Shown here: positions 1-5,923 of the stretch, one piece after another
How the letters are laid out: each line of letters opens with the position of its first letter
Position numbering within the stretch: the stretch's first letter is position 1
Source: an uncultured Pseudomonadales bacterium
GTDB lineage: Bacteria > Pseudomonadota > Gammaproteobacteria > Pseudomonadales > IMCC2047
Length of the DNA stretch: 7,390 nucleotides
Direction: 5' to 3'
Assembly: GCA_947258895.1 (NCBI GenBank)
Contig: CAMYKE010000013.1
Span: 14,445 to 21,834, forward strand
Made by a program: the position numbers and the translations under genes
Notes under the pieces: generated by a model
The model's database searches: none
Told to the model about the DNA's origin: nothing
Seen by the model: the letters and a program-made list of their open reading frames with translations, nothing else

Positions 1-15
1 TATTTGGCTAAAATA

Positions 16-21
16 TATACT
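16..21 (+). promoter_or_regulatory. -10 element of padR promoter, probably leaderless
   Basis: TATACT lies 7 bases before the first ATG of the PadR gene. With normal spacing from a -10 box, transcription would start at about 28-29, on or next to the start codon. No Shine-Dalgarno sequence precedes the ATG, which fits a leaderless transcript. The -35 box would fall outside the window. TATTT (1-5) and AAATA (11-15) form a short inverted repeat next to it that could be half of an autoregulatory operator. Confidence 0.5.
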
Positions 22-28
22 ATCAGAC

Positions 29-433
29 ATGATGGATACGGCTGAACTTGAACGCACCGATGCGACAGAAAAATATGAGACCCGCGAATACTGGTCGAGC
101 CTCATCAAAATGAGCCTGTCGAAATTCTTCGTCCTGTGCGCTCTGAGCGATAAAGCCATGCATGGATATGAAATCTCTAAAATCGTGGATGGCATGACAA
201 ACGGGTGTTGTGCGCCAACCCCGGGTTCGCTGTACCCCTTGCTGAAGGAATTTGAAACTGGTGGGTATGTGACCAGCATCACAGATATTGTGAATGGTCG
301 CCACAGGAAGATTTACACCATCACGGATCGTGGCCGGCGAGCATTCGCAGTGGCCGTAGATGCCTGGACTGAGGTTGGAGAATGCGTCGAAGCAGGCGCA
401 AAAAGTGCATGCAACCCAGGGGAGTGTTGCTAG
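29..433 (+). CDS. PadR-family winged-helix repressor with cysteine doublets
   Basis: This 134-residue protein is a short PadR-like regulator. Helix-turn-helix hallmarks are visible: HGYEIS at residues 45-50, PTPGSLYPLL at 63-72 (the PadR recognition-helix signature), and a wing with RHRKIYTITDRGR around 91-103. PadR proteins are usually dimeric repressors released from DNA by a small ligand. This one has seven cysteines: C37, C60, C61 (directly before the recognition helix), C119, C128, C133 and C134 (the last two residues). That distribution suggests control by a thiol-binding metal(loid) or by oxidation, which is inference. The start at 29 (a second ATG follows at 32) has no ribosome binding site and fits leaderless translation. 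It precedes the flavoprotein gene by 62 bases and probably regulates it and itself. Confidence 0.93.
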   Translation: MMDTAELERTDATEKYETREYWSSLIKMSLSKFFVLCALSDKAMHGYEISKIVDGMTNGCCAPTPGSLYPLLKEFETGGYVTSITDIVNGRHRKIYTITDRGRRAFAVAVDAWTEVGECVEAGAKSACNPGECC

Positions 434-448
434 CCCTCCCCCTTTTTT
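419..448 (+). terminator. Rho-independent terminator overlapping the padR stop
   Basis: GGGGAG (419-424) pairs with CTCCCC (436-441) around an 11-base loop containing the TAG stop, followed by C and six T. This is a short but canonical hairpin plus U-tract. It would end or attenuate padR transcription and partly separate it from the oxidoreductase gene. Translation to the stop would cover one arm, so termination could depend on ribosome position. Confidence 0.6.
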
Positions 449-453
449 AGCTA

Positions 454-478
454 TCAATATTACCCTTAGATATATTGA
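454..478 (+). promoter_or_regulatory. Putative operator/promoter of the flavoprotein gene
   Basis: TCAATAT (454-460) and ATATTGA (472-478) form a perfect 7-bp inverted repeat with an 11-base spacer, about two helical turns in total, as expected for a dimeric winged-helix regulator. The right arm contains a possible -10 (TATATT, 471-476), so a bound repressor would block RNA polymerase. The segment resembles the AT-rich run before padR (AAATATATACT), suggesting the same regulator binds both. No good -35 is visible. The operator role is inferred. Confidence 0.45.
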
Positions 479-495
479 AGGGCAAGGAGTGTAAT

Positions 496-1962
496 ATGTC
501 GGATGTGAATCACATTTATCGTGTTGCCATTTTAGGTGGCGGCCCGATTGGTCTGTCTGCCGCGGCCCATCTGAGCGAACGTGGCAGCGATTTCATTGTT
601 CTGGAAAAGGGACCAGAAGTCGGACATGCCATTCGCCAATGGGGACATGTCCGGGTGTTTTCGCCCTGGAAGTACAATATTGATGCGGCGGCTCGGCGCA
701 TTCTGGAAAAAGCCGGATGGGCGCCGCCGTCCGGCGACCAATTGCCCACCGGTCATGAGTTCATTGACCAGTATCTCAAGCCCCTGGCGGACTGTCCGGA
801 AATCGCCCCGAGACTGCGTTTCAACGCCAATATTGTCTCTGTCGGCCGGATGAATCTCGACAAGGTGCGAAGCCGGTCACGCGAAGACCAGCCCTTTGAA
901 ATCCGCCTTGAAGATGGTGGCCGGTATTTCGCCTCTGCAGTCATTGACGCGACCGGAACCTGGTTTTCGCCAAATCCAATGGGTTCCGGCGGATATCCGG
1001 CGCTTGGTGAGGAAGACACCGAACAATCGATCACGTATGGCATTCCCGATATACAAGGGCGGGACAAAGCGCGCTTTTCCGGAAAAACCGTCATGGTGGT
1101 CGGGGCAGGCTATTCGGCCATCAACTGTGTCGTCGATCTGGTCAATCTCAGCGAAGACGTCACAGAAACCACGATCGTCTGGGCCATGCGCCGAGAAAAT
1201 CCCGATACGGCCTTTGGCGGTGAGGCCGATGATGCGCTGCCCGCTCGCGGTGCGCTGGGGGCTAAGGCCAGAAAGCTGGTGGTCAGCGGAGCCGTCGAAC
1301 TGCTGACCCCTTTCATGATTGAACGTGTCGAGCCTTTCGGGAACAAGCTCATGGTGAGCGGATTTCTTTCAGGCGGACTGCACAGGGTGGAAGTTGATGA
1401 GGTTATCGTCACCACCGGTTTCCGGCCCGATCTGGAAATGATCCGGGAAATCAGGACCGAGTTCGATCCGTGGCTTGAGACCACACCTGCACTCGCGCCC
1501 CTGATTGATCCGAACGTCCATGGTTGCGGGACCGTGCGCCCGCATGGCTACAAGGAACTGTCTCACCCCGAACAGGATTTCTATGTCATCGGATCGAAAA
1601 GCTATGGCCGCGCGCCGACCTATCTGCTGGCAACCGGATTTGAACAGGCCCGCTCGGTTGTCGCTGCTTTGTCGGGCGATTTCGCGGCGGCTGATGAAGT
1701 TCAGCTCAACCTTCCGGAAACAGGTGTTTGCGGTGTGTCAAAACCTGCGGCTGCGTCAACTCCCGCGGCCGGGACGGTCGCAGTCGTTGCCGAGGTGGAG
1801 GCCGACGCAGGATGCTGCGGCGGTCCGGCGCCTGAAGGGGTTGATGCCTGCTGCGTCAGGGACGCAGATGCCAAGACTGCGGGAGAAGCAGGCTGCGGAT
1901 GCAGTGATTCACCGCCAGAAGAAGAACCGCTCGAGCGGGTTGCCGCGGGGTCCTGTTGTTGA
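496..1962 (+). CDS. FAD/NAD(P)H flavoprotein oxidoreductase with Cys-rich tail
   Basis: This 488-residue cytoplasmic flavoprotein belongs to the flavin monooxygenase/thioredoxin-reductase-like superfamily. An N-terminal FAD Rossmann motif GGGPIG is at residues 14-19, an acidic strand end (VLEKG) near 35-39, a DATG motif at 151-154, a second dinucleotide-binding motif GAGYSA at 203-208 followed by RR at 232-233 (compatible with NADPH), and TTGFRPD at 306-312. A conserved-looking C-terminal block (GTVRPHG, SKSYGRAPTYLL) ends in LPETGVC. The tail holds C412, C440/441, C452/453, C467, C469 and C487/488 in Ala/Pro/Glu-rich linker. From memory, flavoproteins of this type occur in arsenic resistance clusters (ArsO/ArsV-like), so a role in redox handling of a trivalent metalloid is likely but not proven. 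The start was set at ATG 496 because AAGGAG (484-489) sits 6 bases upstream; a TTG at 475 would put that site inside the gene. Confidence 0.94.
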   Translation: MSDVNHIYRVAILGGGPIGLSAAAHLSERGSDFIVLEKGPEVGHAIRQWGHVRVFSPWKYNIDAAARRILEKAGWAPPSGDQLPTGHEFIDQYLKPLADCPEIAPRLRFNANIVSVGRMNLDKVRSRSREDQPFEIRLEDGGRYFASAVIDATGTWFSPNPMGSGGYPALGEEDTEQSITYGIPDIQGRDKARFSGKTVMVVGAGYSAINCVVDLVNLSEDVTETTIVWAMRRENPDTAFGGEADDALPARGALGAKARKLVVSGAVELLTPFMIERVEPFGNKLMVSGFLSGGLHRVEVDEVIVTTGFRPDLEMIREIRTEFDPWLETTPALAPLIDPNVHGCGTVRPHGYKELSHPEQDFYVIGSKSYGRAPTYLLATGFEQARSVVAALSGDFAAADEVQLNLPETGVCGVSKPAAASTPAAGTVAVVAEVEADAGCCGGPAPEGVDACCVRDADAKTAGEAGCGCSDSPPEEEPLERVAAGSCC

Positions 1963-1998
1963 GCCATTCTTCAATCCGCCAATACGTAACCACCAATC

Positions 1999-2020
1999 GA
2001 GACTGCCGTAAGACAGTCTC
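1999..2020 (+). repeat. Hairpin after the flavoprotein gene
   Basis: GAGACTG (1999-2005) and CAGTCTC (2014-2020) form a perfect 7-bp stem with an 8-base loop, 36 bases after the flavoprotein stop. No T-run follows directly, so it is not a classical terminator. It may stabilise the 3' end of the mRNA or act as a weak terminator before the MFS pseudogene. Confidence 0.45.
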
Positions 2021-2042
2021 CGAGCCCGTTTATATCACGGCA

Positions 2043-2576
2043 ATGTCTCTGACACAGCTCGTCAGCTTGGGTATCCTGTTTAATGCGATCAGCGCCCTGG
2101 CCGTCCCCATGCAGAACGCCGAAGGCTGAAGCCGCGCCGCCATTTTATCGGGTCCGGCTGTGGGCCTCTGTGTCGCTGCCCTGTGCGCGCCCTTTGTGGG
2201 ACGCGCGATCGAAGCTGATCGCGCCCCTATTCTATTTTCCGGCGGCACGCTTCTGGGCGTCGCCTCACTGCTGCTTTGGTCGCTTGCGTCCTCGATTGAG
2301 GTCTTCATCCTCTCCTGGATCGGCATCGGCATCGCACAGGCCGCAACGCTGGTTCTGGAGTTACTGGGAACATTGCGTTTTGGACGCATGAGCGGGCTTC
2401 TTGCCGCGCCTCAGACCCTTATGAAAGCCGCGTTGCCAGTAACCGCAGGCTTGCTCTGGTCCGCAGGAAACAATTACAGCGCCGTGATTGTGCTGCTGTC
2501 CATTATGGTACTGACCAGTTTGACAATGGTCGTTGCCGCCCGGCTTGCCAGCCATAATCGAGCGCCGGGCACATGA
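2043..2576 (+). pseudogene. Degraded MFS transporter (nonsense codon plus internal deletion)
   Basis: One frame runs from ATG 2043 to TGA 2574-2576 and reads as the two ends of a major facilitator superfamily permease. The N-terminal part (SLTQLVS, GILF, then SRAAILSGPAVGLCVAAL and a loop with APFVGRAIEADRAP) matches TM1, TM2 and the TM2-3 loop. The frame is broken by TGA at 2127-2129 where family members typically have Trp (GW-SRA). Another expected Trp, in VS-W-G, is TTG at 2067-2069. After IGIAQAATL (about 2350) the sequence jumps to a C-terminal MFS segment (RFGRMSGLLAAPQTLMKAA and two hydrophobic helices). Only 177 codons remain of a usual ~400, so about 220 codons are missing without loss of frame. 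It lies 80 bases after the flavoprotein gene and was probably its partner exporter. A GTG at 2160 could start a 138-residue product, but half the fold is gone. Confidence 0.8.
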
Positions 2577-2867
2577 GATTGCGCATTCAGGATGTCAATC
2601 GTGCGGGGACAAATTTGGCTTTTTCTGGCGCAAACCGAAGGGTGATTCGACTTTTTTTCAGACAGTGGTATCTGCGGCTCAACATCTACCCCACGGATTC
2701 ACTTTTGCACTCAGCTTACTGAGTCGGGACCGAGTGACCATTGTCGAGGTCGCACCAGGCGGCGGGGCACAGGTATTGACACTGAAGTGGTTGCTGCGAT
2801 CCCGGTACTTCAAATAGACCTGCAGCGGATAACCGGAATTCACGGCATACGTATCGGGAGAGATGTC
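2577..2867. other. Gene-poor segment with no recognisable product
   Basis: An open frame runs from inside the MFS remnant to 2817, with a protein-like end (DRVTIVEVAPGGG, then a TAG at 2815-2817). It has no ribosome binding site and no recognised family. Another frame is open from about 2700 into the 2868 ORF. The stretch is best read as eroded coding sequence; no promoter, RNA gene or repeat stands out. Confidence 0.4.
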
Positions 2868-3212
2868 ATGAAGGAGCGCGTCAATGTATCGAATTCGCCG
2901 CTCCTGGCAGCCGGTACCATGGAAGACCCCATGCTGGTCCGTATTGCACTTTTCACGCTCGCCTGAGGTGTTGAAATCTTCATTGGCGACCCGCAATTAT
3001 CTGCCGTGGACGTCCCCGGGGAGATCGAGCATCGTTTGCTGGGCACCGGAGCGACTGTGCTGCCGCTGTTTGTTGCGTTGGCGGAACTCCAGATGGTTTC
3101 TCTTCAGCCGCGGTTGCCACAGGCCGGGCTTTCAGGTGTTAATTCACCGATACGACCAGAACGACCCAAACCGGAAGTTGGTGTACTTACACTAGCCTAC
3201 AGATTTGGCTGA
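2868..3212 (+). pseudogene. Possible broken gene with one in-frame TGA
   Basis: ATG 2868 is preceded by GGAG (2857-2860) at 7-base spacing, a good ribosome binding site. The frame encodes 32 residues ending ALFTLA, meets TGA at 2964-2966, and continues open in the same frame to TGA 3210-3212 (GVEIFIGDPQL, EIEHRLLGTGA, LPLFVALAELQM). The codons between about 2967 and 3095 are coding-like, rich in CTG, GCG, GAA and GTG with G/C third positions, which suggests one former gene of about 114 codons interrupted by a nonsense mutation. The family is not recognised. Alternatives are a genuine 32-residue peptide or chance. Confidence 0.35.
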
Positions 3213-3429
3213 GCCCAGCGCATTGTCTCCTGTGAACCCAAAGACCAAACTCTGTACTGCACTCGCAGTGCCGCTCGAGCTTTTATTCTGATCCCAAATA
3301 GTCAGGCGAGCTTTAATTCGAATCCATTGGCTCAGAAATTGACAGTGATCGCGTTTTTGCTAGTTTTATCTATGTCCGTCGTTAATCTCTGGGCTAACTG
3401 GTATCGATCGTTTAATAAGGATTTAGTGA
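3213..3429 (+). promoter_or_regulatory. Upstream region of the TM2-pilin gene with candidate promoter
   Basis: TTGACA at 3339-3344 is a perfect -35 hexamer; TAGTTT at 3361-3366 is a poor -10 at 16-base spacing, with TATCTA at 3367-3372 as a less well spaced alternative. AAGGA at 3417-3421 is the ribosome binding site, 8 bases before ATG 3430. A short frame from about 3327 in the same segment encodes a hydrophobic helix, so the -35 match could instead be relic coding sequence. Confidence 0.4.
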
Positions 3430-4209
3430 ATGGCAAACCCGAATCAGGCGCCCGCTGCCGAAGCGCTGTTGACGATGTTTCCTTGCATTGGTTGCGGGAG
3501 AGAGTTGCATATCACCGCGAACGCGTGTCCGGGTTGTGGAGCGTCCCAGCGATCTCGCAGGTACAAGTCCAGGGGCATCGCCGCGTTGTATGCGTTTTTT
3601 CTCGGCGCTTTCGGTGGCCACCGATTCTACCTGGGAAAATGGTGGGGGCTCCTTTACCTGTTGTTTTTCTGGACCGGGATTCCAGGCTTAATAGCGTTTG
3701 GCGAAATGATTGTTTTCCTGGTGAGAGATCAAAACTGGTGGGATGAGAAGTACAATGAGGGCCGACCTGCAGGGCCGAACAACAAAGCCGGAGCGGGCAG
3801 TATTGCCGTATTGGCTATTCTCGGGCTAACAATATTTGTTGCCATCGCCGGGATATTGGCCGCCATTGCGATCCCGGCTTACCATGAATATATGGTACGG
3901 GCTAAAGTGGCCGCCGTGATGGTCGAAACGCAGCAACACCGTGACCTGGTAGTGGAATTTGCGAGACAGCATAGATTGTTTCCCGACAGCAACATAATGC
4001 TGGGTATTGATGAGCCAACGATTCTCGCCGGTGGACATCAGCTCCTGGTAGACGAAGGCGCCGTGACTATTATTTTCTCAAGCACTGAGCCGTCTCTCGG
4101 GGGCAAGACGTTTGTTCTGGAGCCTACAAGGATGGGTGAAGGAATTAGCTGGAGCTGTCATGGTGGCACATTAGAGTACCTGTATAAGCCTGCCCGCTGT
4201 AGACAGTAA
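3430..4209 (+). CDS. Zinc ribbon - TM2 - type IV pilin-like fusion membrane protein
   Basis: This 259-residue protein has three modules. A small zinc ribbon spans residues 19-36 (CIGC at 19-22, CPGC at 33-36). A TM2 domain spans about 47-98: two helices with the hallmark GHRFYLG at 63-69. From about 123 there is a third hydrophobic helix ending GILAAIAIPAYHEY (141-154), the signature of a type IV pilin N-terminal helix, then a pilin-like amphipathic stretch (VRAKVAA) and a globular C-terminus. The end pattern WSCHGG...C with C243 and C257 matches the pilin disulfide D-loop. The usual prepilin peptidase site (G before FTLIE) is absent; the helix begins SIAVLAILGLTIFVA, so the domain is probably uncleaved and membrane-anchored rather than assembled into a pilus. 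AAGGA lies 8 bases before the ATG. Function unknown; similar TM2-pilin fusions are, to my memory, annotated simply as pilin or TM2 proteins. Confidence 0.88.
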   Translation: MANPNQAPAAEALLTMFPCIGCGRELHITANACPGCGASQRSRRYKSRGIAALYAFFLGAFGGHRFYLGKWWGLLYLLFFWTGIPGLIAFGEMIVFLVRDQNWWDEKYNEGRPAGPNNKAGAGSIAVLAILGLTIFVAIAGILAAIAIPAYHEYMVRAKVAAVMVETQQHRDLVVEFARQHRLFPDSNIMLGIDEPTILAGGHQLLVDEGAVTIIFSSTEPSLGGKTFVLEPTRMGEGISWSCHGGTLEYLYKPARCRQ

Positions 4210-4225
4210 GAGGCTGTTCTCTCAG

Positions 4226-4239
4226 GGGAGGCAGCTCCC
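4226..4239 (+). repeat. GC hairpin after the TM2-pilin gene
   Basis: GGGAG (4226-4230) and CTCCC (4235-4239) enclose a GCAG tetraloop, 16 bases after the stop codon. The stem is stable for its length, but no T-run follows, so at most it is a weak terminator or mRNA 3'-end structure. Confidence 0.4.
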
Positions 4240-4253
4240 GGACTGCAGGATAC

Positions 4254-4332
4254 CATTCCATTGACGACTCCAGGCAGCGGGTAAGCGCATAATATTTGGG
4301 GCCAATGAAAAATGGAATGACCTCATTTGGCC
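4254..4332. repeat. Overlapping inverted repeats between the two envelope genes
   Basis: CATTCCATT (4254-4262) and AATGGAATG (4311-4319) are a perfect 9-bp inverted repeat with a 48-base spacer. A second dyad interlocks with it: GGCCAATGA (4300-4308) and TCATTTGGCC (4323-4332) pair with one bulged base. The two structures are mutually entangled, so RNA could form one or the other. No gene is seen in 4210-4468. Confidence 0.4.
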
Positions 4333-4468
4333 GGAAGCATCGGCAACCAGGGACGACGAATCAACCAAATCTCCATGACCGAAATTGCCTGTATACCATG
4401 TGCAACCCCTTTCAGGGTCAAGCCGAAAAGTTTCGAACCTGCAAGACGTTACTGGAGTAACTGACACC

Positions 4469-5923
4469 ATGCGAGCGACTCTTGCGTCACGCGTGTTGAG
4501 TACATTCGTTTTCGTCGCGAGTTGTGGCCAGGCAGATGATCAGAACGACAGCGCGGCTGCCGCCTGTGTTTCGGCTGGACCAAATGGCTCGGACGCCTTG
4601 ACTGCTGCGGCGCGTGAAGATCTCGACAGATTGGTCAGTGGTGATGCCGAGCTGAGGCGCAACGCTCTGGCCGAAGTCGCACTGGAATTCTCTTCGGGTG
4701 CAACGAAAGCGCAAGGCAAGTACAGCAACTATGGCGACGCACTTCTTCCCGTCTTGCATCGTGTGATACTTGATCTGAACGACCCGCACGCTGACGACGC
4801 GATCGAGGCGATATTCTGGATGGGGACGGTCAATCAGTTGCGTTTGGAGGTGGGCCGGACCGCCGCTGACGATGTCCGTCGGCGGGAGGTAATTGAAGAG
4901 CTTGATAAAGTCTGCCACTACCCGGTTCCGAGCCATTATGCTCCATTGCAAGAGGCGCTGATTCAGGCACTCAGCCACAGCACAGATCGCGAAGCAAGGT
5001 ACTGGGCCGCATTGTCATTGGCTGAGGCGTTCGAGCCAGTTGCAGAAATTGAACAGGTATTGGCGACCCGATTCCCTCTCGAGAAACGTAATCCTGAAGT
5101 GCAGTCCGCCATCCTCGGCAGTCTATCGAAAATTGCCGATCGGTATGATGTATCCCGAACAACGGAACTGCAAATCATCGAAGCGCTTGCATCGCCGAAT
5201 GCGGAAGTTCGGCGGATTGCCTTGCAAATTGTCAAACGTCATCAATACGACGGCGCGATGGAGGGGCTACTAAAGGGCATGACGTCAGTCTCGAACGCTT
5301 ATGAGCTAAGCGAGCGATTTGGCGCGCTCGCGCTACTCGGCCCGTTTGATGCGGCACAGATCGCCAGAATTGAGGTCTCACTTGAAGCTTGGACGGCCGG
5401 GATCGAAAACGAGCAAATCAGGGACGAGGTGGAGAATGGAGTACGGTCAACGATTCAGAGGTTGAAGTACGCGTTGACTGATGCAGAACACCAATTTGGC
5501 CTTGTTGAAGTCGACGAAAGTTCAATCCTGCTTCATACCGCAAATCGCGGGCTGATGCCCGGCACGCAAGCTGCCATCGTAAACACCGGTACCGTTCTTA
5601 TAGTGGCCACGCAAGCGGATAGTGAACACGAAGCCTCGGACCATGTAAAAATTGGCTCATTTCCGGTTGTTAGCTATTACCTTGCAACAATGACCAACAC
5701 GCTACCGCCTAGGCGGATTGACAATCGAATTGCCTACATTCTCACGGATTCTCCCGACTTCGCGTTTTCCGACCTGGTGCATTCAAGTTGCCGATCCAGC
5801 GAGGGAGTTCACCACTCAATCTGGTCCACGGGCGACCCGGGACGGATTCGCGCGTGGTCTGCGTACCAACATCTGGGGTACAGCGTGGAGCCGAGTTGCG
5901 CCGATGAAGACCTGGCGGAGTAG
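4469..5923 (+). CDS. Putative lipoprotein with HEAT-like helical repeats
   Basis: This 484-residue protein begins with a short lipoprotein signal (MR, hydrophobic VLSTFVFVAS, lipobox VASC with C19 as the lipidated residue). After an Asp/Ala-rich linker, residues about 45-340 are almost wholly helical-looking, with HEAT-like units such as APLQEALIQALSH, REARYWAALSLAEAF, NPEVQSAILGSLSKIAD and NAEVRRIALQIVKRH. Such repeats normally form a protein-binding solenoid. Residues 345-484 look different, rich in beta-branched and polar residues, with C441 and C477 as a possible disulfide; this part is not recognised. ATG 4469 was chosen over an upstream TTG (4385) because it puts the signal peptide at the N-terminus and has GGAG at 4454-4457 (11-base spacing, rather long). 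Likely periplasmic or outer-membrane anchored; specific function unknown. Confidence 0.8.
   Translation: MRATLASRVLSTFVFVASCGQADDQNDSAAAACVSAGPNGSDALTAAAREDLDRLVSGDAELRRNALAEVALEFSSGATKAQGKYSNYGDALLPVLHRVILDLNDPHADDAIEAIFWMGTVNQLRLEVGRTAADDVRRREVIEELDKVCHYPVPSHYAPLQEALIQALSHSTDREARYWAALSLAEAFEPVAEIEQVLATRFPLEKRNPEVQSAILGSLSKIADRYDVSRTTELQIIEALASPNAEVRRIALQIVKRHQYDGAMEGLLKGMTSVSNAYELSERFGALALLGPFDAAQIARIEVSLEAWTAGIENEQIRDEVENGVRSTIQRLKYALTDAEHQFGLVEVDESSILLHTANRGLMPGTQAAIVNTGTVLIVATQADSEHEASDHVKIGSFPVVSYYLATMTNTLPPRRIDNRIAYILTDSPDFAFSDLVHSSCRSSEGVHHSIWSTGDPGRIRAWSAYQHLGYSVEPSCADEDLAE

Noticed and set aside
23..457. 144-residue open frame on the minus strand opposite padR.
   Set aside because: It mirrors a well-supported PadR gene, has no recognisable domain, and is a shadow frame.
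475..495. Upstream TTG start for the flavoprotein (seven extra residues).
   Set aside because: The AAGGAG ribosome binding site at 484-489 would be inside the gene; ATG 496 is at ideal spacing from it.
2533..2817. 94-codon open frame overlapping the end of the MFS remnant.
   Set aside because: No ribosome binding site and no family; its first part is an out-of-frame shadow of the transporter remnant. Only the last 30 or so residues look protein-like.
2043..2966. TGA read as Trp or selenocysteine, given two in-frame TGA codons at 2127 and 2964.
   Set aside because: TGA is the normal stop of several genes here, TGG is used for Trp, no SECIS-like context was seen, and the transporter also has a large deletion.
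3317..3330. TTCGAATCC resembling a tRNA T-arm, possibly an att site.
   Set aside because: The flanking bases do not form the T-stem, and no acceptor stem or anticodon arm is present.
3327..3746. 139-codon frame starting at TTG 3327 with a hydrophobic N-terminus.
   Set aside because: Most of it overlaps the well-supported TM2-pilin gene in another frame. The hydrophobic first 30 codons may be relic coding sequence but cannot be a gene on their own.
4385..4468. Upstream TTG start for the lipoprotein (28 extra residues).
   Set aside because: It would bury the signal peptide and lipobox; ATG 4469 places them at the N-terminus.
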